Source of the DNA: Pseudoalteromonas sp. CO133X
GTDB taxonomy: Bacteria; Pseudomonadota; Gammaproteobacteria; Enterobacterales; Alteromonadaceae
Assembly (NCBI GenBank): GCA_004208945.1
Contig: SGPE01000023.1
Coordinates: 62,001 to 126,000 of the forward strand
Direction: 5' to 3'
Length of the DNA stretch: 64,000 bases
Shown: in pieces, positions 18,772 through 27,359 of the stretch
How positions within the stretch are numbered: position 1 is the stretch's first letter
Layout: every line of letters begins with the position of its first letter
Notes under the pieces: generated by a model
Seen by the model: only the letters and a program-made list of their open reading frames with translations
Told to the model about the DNA's origin: nothing
The model's database searches: none
Program-made: the position numbers and the translations under genes

Positions 18772-20106
18772 ATGTCAATGATAAGTAACGCCATGAGTGG
18801 CTTAAATGCGGCTAATGTCGCTATGACGGTTGCAGGACAAAATGTTGCAAATGCAGCGGTTGATGGCTACTCACGTCAAGCTGCAAGTTTTGCAACGAGC
18901 AACTCGCCGTTAGGCGGTGTTTATGTTAATTCAGTCGATCGTATTGTCGATGCATTTTTAAATGATGATATTTGGCGCACGCAGTCTGATTTGTCTTATT
19001 ATCAAAGCAAGCAAACATATTTAGGTTATGTAGAAGAAATTGTTGGTACAGACTCGTTAAATTTTAATGATGCTGTTGGGCAGATAACAAATGCCTTTAA
19101 TGCTGCGGCAAGTAGCCCTGATTCAAATGCATATAGACAGCAAATTATTTCTTCATCTGAAGGGTTGATACAAGACTTAGCACAAATGAATGGTGCGCTT
19201 TCGGCACAAATAGATAAATTGAGCCTAGAGATGACGAACCTAGCAAGTAATACTAGTTCAACAGCTCAACAGATCGCGGACGTGAATCAGAACATAGTGC
19301 AAGCTATAGCAAATAAGCAGCCTACCGCAGAACTCAAAGACAAGCGCGAACAATTAATAACAGAACTATCATCGCAAATAGGCATTGCCATCACTGAACG
19401 TGATGATGGCAGCCTTGATATTAGCACTCTAAGTGGCGCGCCTTTAGTTATTGGCACTTCTGCTGCAACAGTGTCAGTTGCGGGAACTGAGGTTAGCACG
19501 TCATTAAAGGGACAATCATTTACACTTAATGACCAAGTCGGTGGTAAGTTTGGTGGTTTAATTAGTGCCGACTTGCAAGTTATTCAACCAACACTTGAAA
19601 AACTAAGTGATTTGGTCAAAGACTTTGCCGATGATGTGAATACTGCTTTATCTGAAGGGTTTGACTTAAATGGTGATGCTGGTATTCCTTTATTTACTTA
19701 CAACGTTGCAAATCCTCTCTCGTCAATCGAAGTTAATCCTGCAATTACCCCAGAAGAAATAGCGTTAATAGGGGGGGAGTTTGATGCTGGAGGAAATTGG
19801 GTTGCAGCAGGCGGGCGTGGTGATAACGCCAATGTCGCTAATATTATTGCGGCTATTCAAAGTAATGATGATGATTTTTCTGTGTTGGTTGGGGATTTGG
19901 GGATTGCAAGTAAACAAAATCAAAACAGTGCGACAACCTCGGAAGTATTAAATAGCAATGCGGTACTTGCTCGAGATAGCCGAAGCGGCGTAAACCTAGA
20001 TGAAGAAGCTGCTAATTTGCTGCATTTTCAGCAAATGTACAGCGCGAATGCCAAAGTGATTACTACGGCTGATCAAGTATTCAATACTTTACTAACCATG
20101 TTTTAG
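18772..20106 (+). CDS. flgK: FlgK, hook-associated protein 1
   Basis: A 444-residue hook-filament junction protein. The N-terminus MSMISNAMSGLNAANVAMTVAGQNVANAAVDGYSRQ and the C-terminus GVNLDEEAANLLHFQQMYSANAKVITTADQVFNTLLTMF are the paired axial helices of FlgK (LDEEAANLLxFQQ is a hallmark). It forms the first junction ring above the hook. It is somewhat shorter than the enteric protein (547), mainly in the variable centre. FlgN is the expected export chaperone. Confidence 0.95.
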   Translation: MSMISNAMSGLNAANVAMTVAGQNVANAAVDGYSRQAASFATSNSPLGGVYVNSVDRIVDAFLNDDIWRTQSDLSYYQSKQTYLGYVEEIVGTDSLNFNDAVGQITNAFNAAASSPDSNAYRQQIISSSEGLIQDLAQMNGALSAQIDKLSLEMTNLASNTSSTAQQIADVNQNIVQAIANKQPTAELKDKREQLITELSSQIGIAITERDDGSLDISTLSGAPLVIGTSAATVSVAGTEVSTSLKGQSFTLNDQVGGKFGGLISADLQVIQPTLEKLSDLVKDFADDVNTALSEGFDLNGDAGIPLFTYNVANPLSSIEVNPAITPEEIALIGGEFDAGGNWVAAGGRGDNANVANIIAAIQSNDDDFSVLVGDLGIASKQNQNSATTSEVLNSNAVLARDSRSGVNLDEEAANLLHFQQMYSANAKVITTADQVFNTLLTMF

Positions 20107-20115
20107 GAGTGAGTC

Positions 20116-21015
20116 ATGCGTATTAGTAGTCACCAATTTCATCTTAATTCAATTAAAAATATCCAGCATAACACTGCAGAATTTAATAAAGCATCAGTTC
20201 AATTGTCGACCAATGAGCGTATTTCGAAACCATCGGATGACCCTTTAGGTGCCGTTATGTTGCTAAAGCTTGAAAGTGAAATCGAGTCTTTATCGCAATA
20301 TCAAAGCAACATGGATGCAGTCAATTACGCTTTAGGTCAGCAAGAAGTACAGCTAACAGGCATTGTAAATCAGAGCTACTCATTACAAGAGCTCATTACG
20401 ACTGCGGCAGATGGTTCAATGGGCACTGAGCAATTAAAAGCACTTGGACAAGAAATGCGGGTGATTTTTCAAGGAATGCTCGATTTAATGAATGCTCAGG
20501 ATGGCGAAGGGCGTTATTTATTTTCTGGTAGCGAAACCAATAGTAAGCCTTTTATTCTAGATGCCGCGGGAGATTACATTTATAACGGTGATGAACGTGT
20601 TCGCGAAGTGGCAGTGTCACCAGACTCTAGCGTATTAACAAATATTATTGGTAGTGATTTAGACCCTAATGCTGATTTTTTAAACGCCATGAAAGATTAT
20701 TTGGATTTAATTGACAACCCACCTGCTGCAGGTGTTGGTAATGAGTCACGCACTATGATTAATAATTTATCTGATTACTTAGGTCATATTACCGGCGAAA
20801 TAACAGTGATCGGTGGCACGATGGCATCAATGGATTCGTTGGCAACCAGCAACCAAGACATCAATACGTTTACGACTAACCTGCGTGATGACATTAGTGC
20901 AGTTGACTACCCTGAAGCCTATATTCGCATGAACGAATCAATGGCTGCTTATGAGTCTTCGATGCAAGTGTATGCAAATGTTACACAGCTTTCATTGTTT
21001 TCATATATTAAGTAG
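20116..21015 (+). CDS. flgL: FlgL, hook-associated protein 3
   Basis: A 299-residue flagellin-related junction protein. The N-terminal STNERISKPSDDPLGAVMLLKLESEIESLSQYQSNMDAVNYAL is the FlgL version of the flagellin D0/D1 region, followed by GEGRYLFSGSETNSKPF. The C-terminal helix (PEAYIRMNESMAAYESSMQVYANVTQLSLFSYIK) completes the pair. It sits on FlgK and adapts hook to filament. A GAGTG stretch precedes the start, 9 bases after flgK. Confidence 0.94.
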   Translation: MRISSHQFHLNSIKNIQHNTAEFNKASVQLSTNERISKPSDDPLGAVMLLKLESEIESLSQYQSNMDAVNYALGQQEVQLTGIVNQSYSLQELITTAADGSMGTEQLKALGQEMRVIFQGMLDLMNAQDGEGRYLFSGSETNSKPFILDAAGDYIYNGDERVREVAVSPDSSVLTNIIGSDLDPNADFLNAMKDYLDLIDNPPAAGVGNESRTMINNLSDYLGHITGEITVIGGTMASMDSLATSNQDINTFTTNLRDDISAVDYPEAYIRMNESMAAYESSMQVYANVTQLSLFSYIK

Positions 21016-21039
21016 TTATTGTTTAAGGAATAATTAATC

Positions 21040-22068
21040 ATGCTTGTTCAAGGTAGCGAGAAGCCAACGCAGATTGAATCAGTTAAGTCGAGCAAAGCAT
21101 CTGTTGTTGAGCAGAAGAGCTCGGTGTCGGCTAGTGATGTAAAGCAATCAGCTAAAAATACAGCTCCTGAACAAGGCCAAGTTGCCGTATTATCTCGATG
21201 GGCTAAAAAGGGGCAGTTGAGCCAAGCGATGGCGCAAGTTGAACATCGTGAAATGACGATAAAACAGTTATATTCAGGTCTAGAAAAGCTCGCGCAACAG
21301 TTAAAATCAATGCCTAGTAGTGCACCGGTTTCTGCTTTACAAAGCCACAGTATGACGCAGCAAATTACTCAACTGCAGCAACAAGCAAGCGCACAAAGTT
21401 CAGGTCTAAATTCGCAACTTAAAGTGCAGCAGCCAAATGCTCAAGTTGTGCGTCAGTTAAATAGTAAAGTCGATTTGATATCACAGCGTCCGCACGATGA
21501 AAGTATTCATTTGCTGCTAGGACGAAGCGGTAAAGCCGTACATTTACAGCTACCGGCTAATCAAAGTGAAGCTGAAAACTTAAATACGATTGCTGAAGCA
21601 TTCGCCAAGCAGCAAATAAATGTTGAGGTTAACCGCGATAACCGTTTGTTGTTCACTACATCCCCTGAGTACAGTGATGCACTTAAAGAAAATTGGGTCA
21701 TTACCGGCCAGGGAGTAAGGGTTGCAGCGGGTAATCCTATTTCACTCCAACTTTCAGAGCTCGCCAGTCCGCTTGATCAACTAGAAGAGTCAGTAAAAAA
21801 ACAGCAAGATGTCAGCGCACATTTAGATTTTATAAATCGTGCTCAGCGTCAGCTAAAGGCTAATTTATTACAAATCCAAGCCCAGCACCGTGAGCTTACA
21901 GCCCAATTACAGCAAATAGAAAAAAGTGCAGATGTCTCTGGTGAGCAAATGACGCAACTTAGCCAATCATTAAAATCAAAAATGCTTACGCCAAATGTTG
22001 ATAATATTGCTGTGATAACAGCACAAGCAAACATGACCCGTAGTATGGTGAAATACGCTTTAGCTTAA
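21040..22068 (+). CDS. Uncharacterised protein between flgL and flagellin (possibly LafW-like)
   Basis: A 342-residue protein of no family I can name firmly. The N-terminal ~60 residues are Ser/Lys/Gln-rich and probably disordered. Residues 60-150 and 245-330 are Gln-rich coiled-coil-like helices; in between is a compact segment (about 155-235). The last 22 residues (NIAVITAQANMTRSMVKYALA) resemble the C-terminal axial helix of flagellin in this locus (GISVLSTANSTTQMIGSLLR). There is no signal peptide, which fits type III export. Some flag-2/lateral loci carry an unassigned hook-associated gene (lafW) in this place. It is followed by a terminator. Confidence 0.6.
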   Translation: MLVQGSEKPTQIESVKSSKASVVEQKSSVSASDVKQSAKNTAPEQGQVAVLSRWAKKGQLSQAMAQVEHREMTIKQLYSGLEKLAQQLKSMPSSAPVSALQSHSMTQQITQLQQQASAQSSGLNSQLKVQQPNAQVVRQLNSKVDLISQRPHDESIHLLLGRSGKAVHLQLPANQSEAENLNTIAEAFAKQQINVEVNRDNRLLFTTSPEYSDALKENWVITGQGVRVAAGNPISLQLSELASPLDQLEESVKKQQDVSAHLDFINRAQRQLKANLLQIQAQHRELTAQLQQIEKSADVSGEQMTQLSQSLKSKMLTPNVDNIAVITAQANMTRSMVKYALA

Positions 22069-22094
22069 AAGATAAATTAGTTTTTAAATTCGTA

Positions 22095-22126
22095 CAGCGT
22101 GCCTTGAAGCACGCTGTTGCGTTTTT
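22095..22126 (+). terminator. Terminator after the flgB-to-21040 gene run
   Basis: An 8-base-pair GC-rich stem, cagcgtgc/gcacgctg (22095-22102, 22109-22116), with a six-base loop, then ttgc and five T residues. It separates the basal body/hook operon from the flagellin promoter. Confidence 0.75.
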
Positions 22127-22178
22127 AATAACAGGCGGTTTTGAACAGATTTAAAAATAAATGAAAAAAATAGAAAAA

Positions 22179-22210
22179 AAATTTTAGTTTTCACAGTAGG
22201 TGGTCGCTCT
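22179..22210 (+). promoter_or_regulatory. Candidate LafS (sigma-28) promoter of lafA
   Basis: AAATTTTAG, 14 bases, GGTCGCTCT; about 47 bases before the flagellin start. The same elements and spacing precede flgM on the minus strand (11139-11170). An upstream A-rich tract (22150-22181) could act as an UP element. Confidence 0.45.
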
Positions 22211-22256
22211 TAATAAATGAAAGTTAAATAAATAGAATTCACAGGAGAATTTAAAA

Positions 22257-23096
22257 ATGGCTTTATCAATTCAATCAAACATGGCGTCACTTTCTATTCA
22301 AAACCAACTTAACCGTAGCAACAACGATCTTTCTGTTGCACTTGAGCGTTTAGGTTCTGGTTTTAAAATTAACTCTGCAAAAGATGATGCTGCTGGTCTG
22401 CAAATCGCGACACGTCTTAATGCACAGGTTCGTGGTCAAGAAGCAGGTCTTTATAACGGTAACAATGCAATGTCTATGATGCAAACAGCTGAAGGCGCGT
22501 TTGAAGAAATGACAAATATTGCATACCGTATGAAAGAACTTGCAACGCAAGGTGCAAGTGACACAAATGGTGCCGGTGAGTGGACAGCACAAAGTGCAGA
22601 GTACACAGCTCTTGCAGCAGAGCTAACTAACATCATGGATAACACGTCGTTTGGTGACGGTACAACACTACTTGATGCAGCTGGTAAATTCGGTGCTGGT
22701 CAAGTTGATTTCCAAGTAGGTGCAAGTGCAGCAGAAACACTAAGTGTGGATATCTCAGCTGAGCTTGGCAACGTAACTACTGCAATTGGTAGCGCAGCAG
22801 CGTTTACTGATGTAGCAACAGCTCAAGCTCAAATCGCATTTGTTGACACTATCATTGATGAAATTGGTACAGCTCGTTCTGGTTTAGGTGCAACAATGAA
22901 CCGCCTTGAGCACACAATGAACAACGTTACAAACATGAAAGAGAACACGCAAGCTTCTGCGGGTCAATTAATGGATGCTGATTTTGCACAAGAAACGTCA
23001 AATATGACTAAGCAACAGCTACTTATGAACTCTGGTATTTCAGTACTAAGTACAGCAAACAGCACAACACAAATGATTGGTTCACTACTACGTTAA
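22257..23096 (+). CDS. lafA: Lateral flagellin LafA
   Basis: A 279-residue flagellin with complete conserved ends: N-terminal NMASLSIQNQLNRSNNDLSVALERLGSGFKINSAKDDAAGLQIATRL and C-terminal DADFAQETSNMTKQQLLMNSGISVLSTANSTTQMIGSLLR. The centre is short (no large D2/D3 domains), as in LafA of lateral systems. It is the only flagellin gene in the locus. A strong AGGAG ribosome site (22243-22247), its own promoter candidate and flanking terminators on both sides point to high, independent expression. Confidence 0.96.
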   Translation: MALSIQSNMASLSIQNQLNRSNNDLSVALERLGSGFKINSAKDDAAGLQIATRLNAQVRGQEAGLYNGNNAMSMMQTAEGAFEEMTNIAYRMKELATQGASDTNGAGEWTAQSAEYTALAAELTNIMDNTSFGDGTTLLDAAGKFGAGQVDFQVGASAAETLSVDISAELGNVTTAIGSAAAFTDVATAQAQIAFVDTIIDEIGTARSGLGATMNRLEHTMNNVTNMKENTQASAGQLMDADFAQETSNMTKQQLLMNSGISVLSTANSTTQMIGSLLR

Positions 23097-23111
23097 TCTA
23101 ATCATTATAAT

Positions 23112-23138
23112 AAGCACCGCCAATTAAGCGGTGCTTTT
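23112..23138 (+). terminator. Terminator of lafA
   Basis: A perfect 9-base-pair stem, aagcaccgc/gcggtgctt (23112-23120 and 23128-23136), 7-base loop, then T residues; 15 bases after the flagellin stop. Confidence 0.9.
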
Positions 23139-23140
23139 CA

Positions 23141-23177
23141 ATAACGAAAGCATTTTTTTGTAAAGTGCTTTCGTTAT
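23141..23177. repeat. 12-base inverted repeat between lafA and fliD
   Basis: ataacgaaagca (23141-23152) and its exact complement tgctttcgttat (23166-23177), separated by 13 T-rich bases. It lies directly after the lafA terminator and 19 bases before fliD. It could be a second terminator hairpin (though without a T run on the plus strand), an operator, or an mRNA-stabilising structure. Confidence 0.7.
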
Positions 23178-23196
23178 CGTTAATTGGAGAGCCAAT

Positions 23197-24489
23197 ATGA
23201 CATCAGCGCTTAGCATCGATCCCGCTAATTTAGCGAGTCAATACACGCAAATTGAGCGACAAGCAAAAGATCAGATTTTATCTACGCAATATGCAAAATA
23301 TAATAATCAAATTAAAGCATTTACTCAGCTTAAGAATGATTTATCAGATTTTTTTGATGCATTAGAAGATTACCAAGACCCTGATACAGGTTTGCTTACT
23401 AATACAGCGTCTGTGAGTAGCGAAACAAATATGAATGTGACAGCCTCAGCTGATGCAGTCAGCGGTGACTACGATATTTTTGTTGAGCAGTTAGCACAAG
23501 CACACCAGATAGCATTAAGTTTTGATCCAAGCCAACCCTTATCGACCGATGGCGAATTGGCTGTTAGCCTTGGCACGGATAGCTTCTCTGTTGACCTAGC
23601 AAGTTTGCCTGCGGGGGCAACGCTTACTGACTTGGCCAGTGCAATCAACAATCATGCTGACAATAGTGGCGTAAAAGCGACGTTGATGCGCTCAGGGAGT
23701 GAAACATTTTTAGTGCTGACCAGTGAAGAGTCTGGTGCTGCAAATACTGTATCAACAACATTTACAGCCGGTGCAGATGCAAATGGTGCAAATATTAGTA
23801 ATGCGATTGCATCACAGCAGGAATTAACCAGTGCGCAAGATGCTATTGTAAAGCTAGGTGCAAACTCAAATATTACGGTGACCTCAACCAGTAACCAACT
23901 AGATAATGTTATTGATGGTGTGAGCATTAACCTTACTCAAGCCCAGCAGGCTGGAGAGACACCCATTAAAGTGTCTGTCGCACAAGATAATGAGAAAAGC
24001 GTTGAGAATATTCAGCAATTTGTTGATAAATTCAATACATTATTAAGCTCAATAAACGATAACGATGCGTTAAAAAGAGATGTTATGGCATCAGGAATAG
24101 GGCGTTCATTGCGTAATGACTTTCAAGGTGAATTTGCAGGGAAAACCTTATTTTCCATTGGTATTGAATTTGACCGTTATGGCAAGCTATCTATTGATAA
24201 AGGTAAGTTAGAAGATGCAATTGCCACACAACCAGAGCAACTAACACACATGTTAACAGGTGCTGATGGTTTGATGGCAAAACTCGAGCAGCGTGTTGAG
24301 CCATACACAAAAAGCTATGGCTTAATTAATGATAAGAAAAACACCTTGCAGGCGAGTTTAAACCTAGTGACGGATAAACAACAGCGCCATGAATATTCTA
24401 TGGAGCAGGTTTATAACCGCTACTTATCACAATTTACGCAAATGCAAATAACGATTTCTAAATTAGAGTCATCAATGGGACAATTTTAA
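23197..24489 (+). CDS. fliD: FliD (LafB), filament cap protein
   Basis: A 430-residue filament cap. The N-terminal domain (PANLASQYTQIERQAKDQILSTQYAKYNNQIKAFTQLKNDLSDFFDAL) and the C-terminal helical region (RVEPYTKSYGLINDKKNTLQASLNLVTDKQQRHEYSMEQVYNRYLSQFTQMQITISKLESSMGQF) are those of FliD; the central DNVIDGVSINLTQAQQAGE segment is also characteristic. It caps the growing filament so flagellin folds in place. It starts the run fliD-fliS, with a GGAGAG ribosome site. Confidence 0.94.
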   Translation: MTSALSIDPANLASQYTQIERQAKDQILSTQYAKYNNQIKAFTQLKNDLSDFFDALEDYQDPDTGLLTNTASVSSETNMNVTASADAVSGDYDIFVEQLAQAHQIALSFDPSQPLSTDGELAVSLGTDSFSVDLASLPAGATLTDLASAINNHADNSGVKATLMRSGSETFLVLTSEESGAANTVSTTFTAGADANGANISNAIASQQELTSAQDAIVKLGANSNITVTSTSNQLDNVIDGVSINLTQAQQAGETPIKVSVAQDNEKSVENIQQFVDKFNTLLSSINDNDALKRDVMASGIGRSLRNDFQGEFAGKTLFSIGIEFDRYGKLSIDKGKLEDAIATQPEQLTHMLTGADGLMAKLEQRVEPYTKSYGLINDKKNTLQASLNLVTDKQQRHEYSMEQVYNRYLSQFTQMQITISKLESSMGQF

Positions 24490-24500
24490 GGGTATTAATT

Positions 24501-24893
24501 ATGTATGATTTAAATGATGGCTTTTCAGCTTATAAAAATACTTCAGTAGAAAGCCGTGCGGCTGGCGCTGATATTCATAAGTTAGTTTTAATGTTATTCG
24601 ATGGGTTTTTAGATGAACTTGAGCGTGTAGCTGGTCATATACAGCAAAAGCGTTTTGATAAAAAAGCTCAGGGCATTGAAAAGATGATGCGTATACTTGG
24701 CGGTTTAGATGCCTCTTTAGATACAGAAAAAGGCGGCGAAGTCGTTGTTAATATGCAGCAGCTTTATGAGTACTGTGGTGGTGCTTTAATGACTGCAAGT
24801 CTTCAAAATGATTTATCTGCATTGTCATCTGTACGTGAAGTTATGCAAAACCTACAGCAGGGCTGGGCAGGATTAGGCTCTCAAGCTGCTTAA
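24501..24893 (+). CDS. fliS: FliS (LafC), flagellin export chaperone
   Basis: A 130-residue helical protein with the FliS motifs AYKNTSVESRAAGADIHKLVLMLFDGFLDEL and a conserved C-terminal half (KGGEVVVNMQQLYEYCGGALMTASLQNDLSAL, LQQGWAGL). It binds the C-terminal helix of flagellin and delivers it to FlhA. It sits 11 bases after fliD and is followed by a terminator. Confidence 0.95.
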   Translation: MYDLNDGFSAYKNTSVESRAAGADIHKLVLMLFDGFLDELERVAGHIQQKRFDKKAQGIEKMMRILGGLDASLDTEKGGEVVVNMQQLYEYCGGALMTASLQNDLSALSSVREVMQNLQQGWAGLGSQAA

Positions 24894-24933
24894 TCACACC
24901 TTATTTATAAGTAATGTTATTTGTTCTGAATCC

Positions 24934-24963
24934 AAAGCCAGCATTTTTAGCTGGCTTTTTTTG
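24934..24963 (+). terminator. Terminator after fliS
   Basis: A 9-base-pair stem, aaagccagc/gctggcttt (24934-24942 and 24950-24958), with an A/T loop and a T run. It ends the fliD-fliS unit; the next gene starts 200 bases on. Confidence 0.9.
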
Positions 24964-25090
24964 TAACTTAGCATTCTCAACAAACGCTTAAGTTCCTCTT
25001 TACTTCCTACCTTTCCGATAAGCGGAAATTAAACTTCCGTTCAGCATGTTGTAAATTAAATTTTTCTTTATATATCAACGTCTTGTTTTT

Positions 25091-25105
25091 TGGAATGCTT
25101 TTTGC
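25091..25105 (+). promoter_or_regulatory. Candidate sigma-54 promoter of the fliT-fliK-fliL-lafS run
   Basis: TGGAAT, five bases, TTGC, with the invariant GG and GC dinucleotides exactly 10 bases apart; about 60 bases before the next gene. In the same gap an exact sigma-28-like -10 (TCCGATAA, 25014-25021) occurs, but I find no -35 at the right distance. A short inverted repeat (cggaa/ttccg, 25023-25039) lies between them. Confidence 0.45.
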
Positions 25106-25163
25106 TCGTTAAGCTGGTGTTAATGCAGCTCTGAATTGATTACGGCTGCTCGCTTTAATTGAA

Positions 25164-25481
25164 ATGATCATGATGAATAAACAGCAAACAGACCAGAAAA
25201 TTCAAACCCTATTGCAAGCTATGGCGAAAGCGATAGAAGAGCAGCAGTGGCAACATATTCGTCATTTTGATCAGCAATTAATGCAGATCCTTAATGAGGC
25301 GAAGTTAGCACCTTGGTATCCAAGTTGGCAGTCTAGAGTGAGTGAGTTGAAAGGTGAATATTCACACTTTCTAGCATTAATTAATGCGCAAAAAAACGAA
25401 TTACAAACACGTATGCAGCAACATCAAAAAGATCGTGACGGCATTATTGCATACAAACAATTTACTGATGGTGCGCGTTAA
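25164..25481 (+). CDS. fliT: FliT-like chaperone (LafD position)
   Basis: A 105-residue, all-helical, Gln-rich protein in the FliT/LafD place after fliS. Sequence conservation with FliT is weak, so the call depends on size, helicity and position. It would chaperone FliD before export. Three in-frame ATGs stand at the start (25164, 25170, 25173), none with a good ribosome site; any could be used. The stop codon overlaps the fliK start (TAATG), indicating coupling. A terminator and a candidate sigma-54 promoter lie between it and fliS. Confidence 0.7.
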   Translation: MIMMNKQQTDQKIQTLLQAMAKAIEEQQWQHIRHFDQQLMQILNEAKLAPWYPSWQSRVSELKGEYSHFLALINAQKNELQTRMQQHQKDRDGIIAYKQFTDGAR

Positions 25482-26896
25482 TGAAAGAATTAATCATACA
25501 CCCACATGTTTCAGGGAATAGAGCCGGTGCTGAAAAGGTGCAAGCAAACTTTACTGACCCTGAAACAAGCCAATTCGATTTAACCGACCATGAAGAACAC
25601 GCACAATCTACTAGTGAGCTTCGCTCTGAGCTTGAGCAAGTAGAGACAGAAAAGCCATTTGAGCTACCGTCTCAATGGCGCTCAGGTGTATATACACAGT
25701 TTAAAGCTGAAAATGAGTCAAGCATGTTAGCGTCAGGTATATCTGCATTATCTGACACATCGCTACAACAAGGTGCTGAAGCAACAGAACAAGAACAAAT
25801 CAATATGGATCAAGTTGATTCAGCCCTGCCTATTCAACCCGCTTCTCAGGGAGTTACAGAACCACAAGCTTTAGGCTCGCTTCCTGTGCAGAATAGCCTT
25901 ACTTCAGCTATGCAGGCTACTGCTGAAAATGAAGCTATATCAGAAAAAATACGCGTGAATGAGCAAAGCCCTACTACACAGGGTGAATCAGCCCCGAAAA
26001 CCTTGCTTGATGGTTTATCTACTCAGTCGATTGCAAATGCTACAGAGCAGGAGCAGTTACAAGTAACGAGTGCTTCTTACGCTAAAGAGTTACTACAGCC
26101 TAGCCCTAATGGTGCTCAAGCTATACCGGCAGCTAATCAATTATTAAACAATGAAACTGTTGAGTTAACTAAAAAGCAAGCACCTTTATTTAATGCATCA
26201 AGTTTGAATACGGCTATTGTATCGCCGAGTAAAGAATACCCACTTAGCAGCCAGCAACCGCAAATGCCCCCCGTGGCTGAGTTGGAAACGTTGCGCTCAA
26301 GTGAAACTAAAGTAGGACCGGCTTTAATGCTGGAAACAAGCCCAACACAGCCCAGTAAGGTTAAGACAGCGCTTGAGCAGCCCAATTTTGCGACGACAGA
26401 ATTAAGTCGCTCATTTTCTTTTTCTTCTGCTGCCAGTTCAGAGCAAGCCACACAGGTGCAGCAGTGGCGAACTGAGTCGTTATCGACAAATAGTAGTGAA
26501 TGGGGCCAACGCTTACTGAATGTGCTGCATGACAAGGTGCAGTTGCAAATAGGCCAACAGGTTCAACGCGCGCAAATCCGTCTTGATCCTCCCCAGTTAG
26601 GCAGTATTGACATAAGTATTAGTGTTGAGGGAGAAAAAACCACAGTACACATTGTTGCGAGTAATCCACAAATACGTGAAGCCATGCAACAAACGCTTGA
26701 GCAACTTCGCCAATCACTCACTAATGCTGAGCAAAGTACTGTTGATGTTGATATTAGCGATAAACATCAGCAGCACAAACAAACACACGAATTTACACAA
26801 GAGCAAGATATTGCAGCTAATCAGTTAAATGATTTGCCTACCTCCGTTGAGCCTAGGCAAGCGCAGCAACAAGATTGGTTAAATAGACTGATATAG
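25481..26896 (+). CDS. fliK: FliK (LafE), hook-length control protein
   Basis: A 471-residue protein with a long, low-complexity Gln/Ser/Thr/Pro N-terminal region (about 1-340), expected for the molecular-ruler part, and a conserved C-terminal Flg_hook domain (WGQRLLNVLHDKVQLQIGQQVQRAQIRLDPPQLGSIDISISVEGEKTTVHIVASNPQIREAM, about 345-405). It sets hook length and, with FlhB, switches export specificity to filament proteins. Part of the fliT-fliK-fliL-lafS run. Confidence 0.93.
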   Translation: MKELIIHPHVSGNRAGAEKVQANFTDPETSQFDLTDHEEHAQSTSELRSELEQVETEKPFELPSQWRSGVYTQFKAENESSMLASGISALSDTSLQQGAEATEQEQINMDQVDSALPIQPASQGVTEPQALGSLPVQNSLTSAMQATAENEAISEKIRVNEQSPTTQGESAPKTLLDGLSTQSIANATEQEQLQVTSASYAKELLQPSPNGAQAIPAANQLLNNETVELTKKQAPLFNASSLNTAIVSPSKEYPLSSQQPQMPPVAELETLRSSETKVGPALMLETSPTQPSKVKTALEQPNFATTELSRSFSFSSAASSEQATQVQQWRTESLSTNSSEWGQRLLNVLHDKVQLQIGQQVQRAQIRLDPPQLGSIDISISVEGEKTTVHIVASNPQIREAMQQTLEQLRQSLTNAEQSTVDVDISDKHQQHKQTHEFTQEQDIAANQLNDLPTSVEPRQAQQQDWLNRLI

Positions 26897-26912
26897 AAAT
26901 GGGAGTGGAACT

Positions 26913-27350
26913 TTGAAAAAAATACAATTAGCAGTACTTGCTGTCGGATTATTAGCACTGGGTTTTTTTGGTGCAAGCTATTTTCAAGAATCAAAAGCAG
27001 AGCAAGCCCCAGTGGCCTCCGTTGATAAACCAGACGTTAAATATATGGCAATGGATCGCTTTATTATCAGTGTTGCTGACGATGAATATGCTCGTTATTT
27101 AGTGCTCGATTTGAGCCTTGGTTTTGCACCAACCTTACAAAATGAAACAGATGCAGAAACCTTTATGCCAGTACTACGCAATGTGCTTGTAAAAAACTTT
27201 GCGAATATGGAGCACGCTACTGTGCGAAGCACATTTACCGATGTAGAGAAAGTTCAAACAGACCTACTTAGTCAGTTTAATAAAGTGTTGGCTAATAAGT
27301 CATCGCTTGAATTGGCTGATGTATTAATAACCAATGTTTTCATTCAGTAG
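26913..27350 (+). CDS. fliL: FliL (LafF), motor-associated membrane protein
   Basis: A 145-residue single-pass inner-membrane protein. The membrane helix is at about 5-22 (QLAVLAVGLLALGFFGASYF). The periplasmic domain includes DRFIISVADDEYARYLVLDLSLGF, the FliL stomatin-like fold. It associates with the stator and supports torque under swarming load. The start is TTG 26913, with a GGAAC stretch upstream; no ATG is suitably placed. Confidence 0.9.
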   Translation: MKKIQLAVLAVGLLALGFFGASYFQESKAEQAPVASVDKPDVKYMAMDRFIISVADDEYARYLVLDLSLGFAPTLQNETDAETFMPVLRNVLVKNFANMEHATVRSTFTDVEKVQTDLLSQFNKVLANKSSLELADVLITNVFIQ

Positions 27351-27359
27351 AGAACGCGT

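Noticed and set aside
25014..25021. Perfect sigma-28-like -10 (TCCGATAA) as a promoter of the fliT-like gene
   Set aside because: No -35 at the proper distance; the nearest TAAG-type element is about six bases too far. Mentioned only under the sigma-54 candidate.
26137..26535. 132-codon open frame antisense to fliK
   Set aside because: Cys/Ser-rich translation typical of the complement of a Gln/Thr-rich gene.
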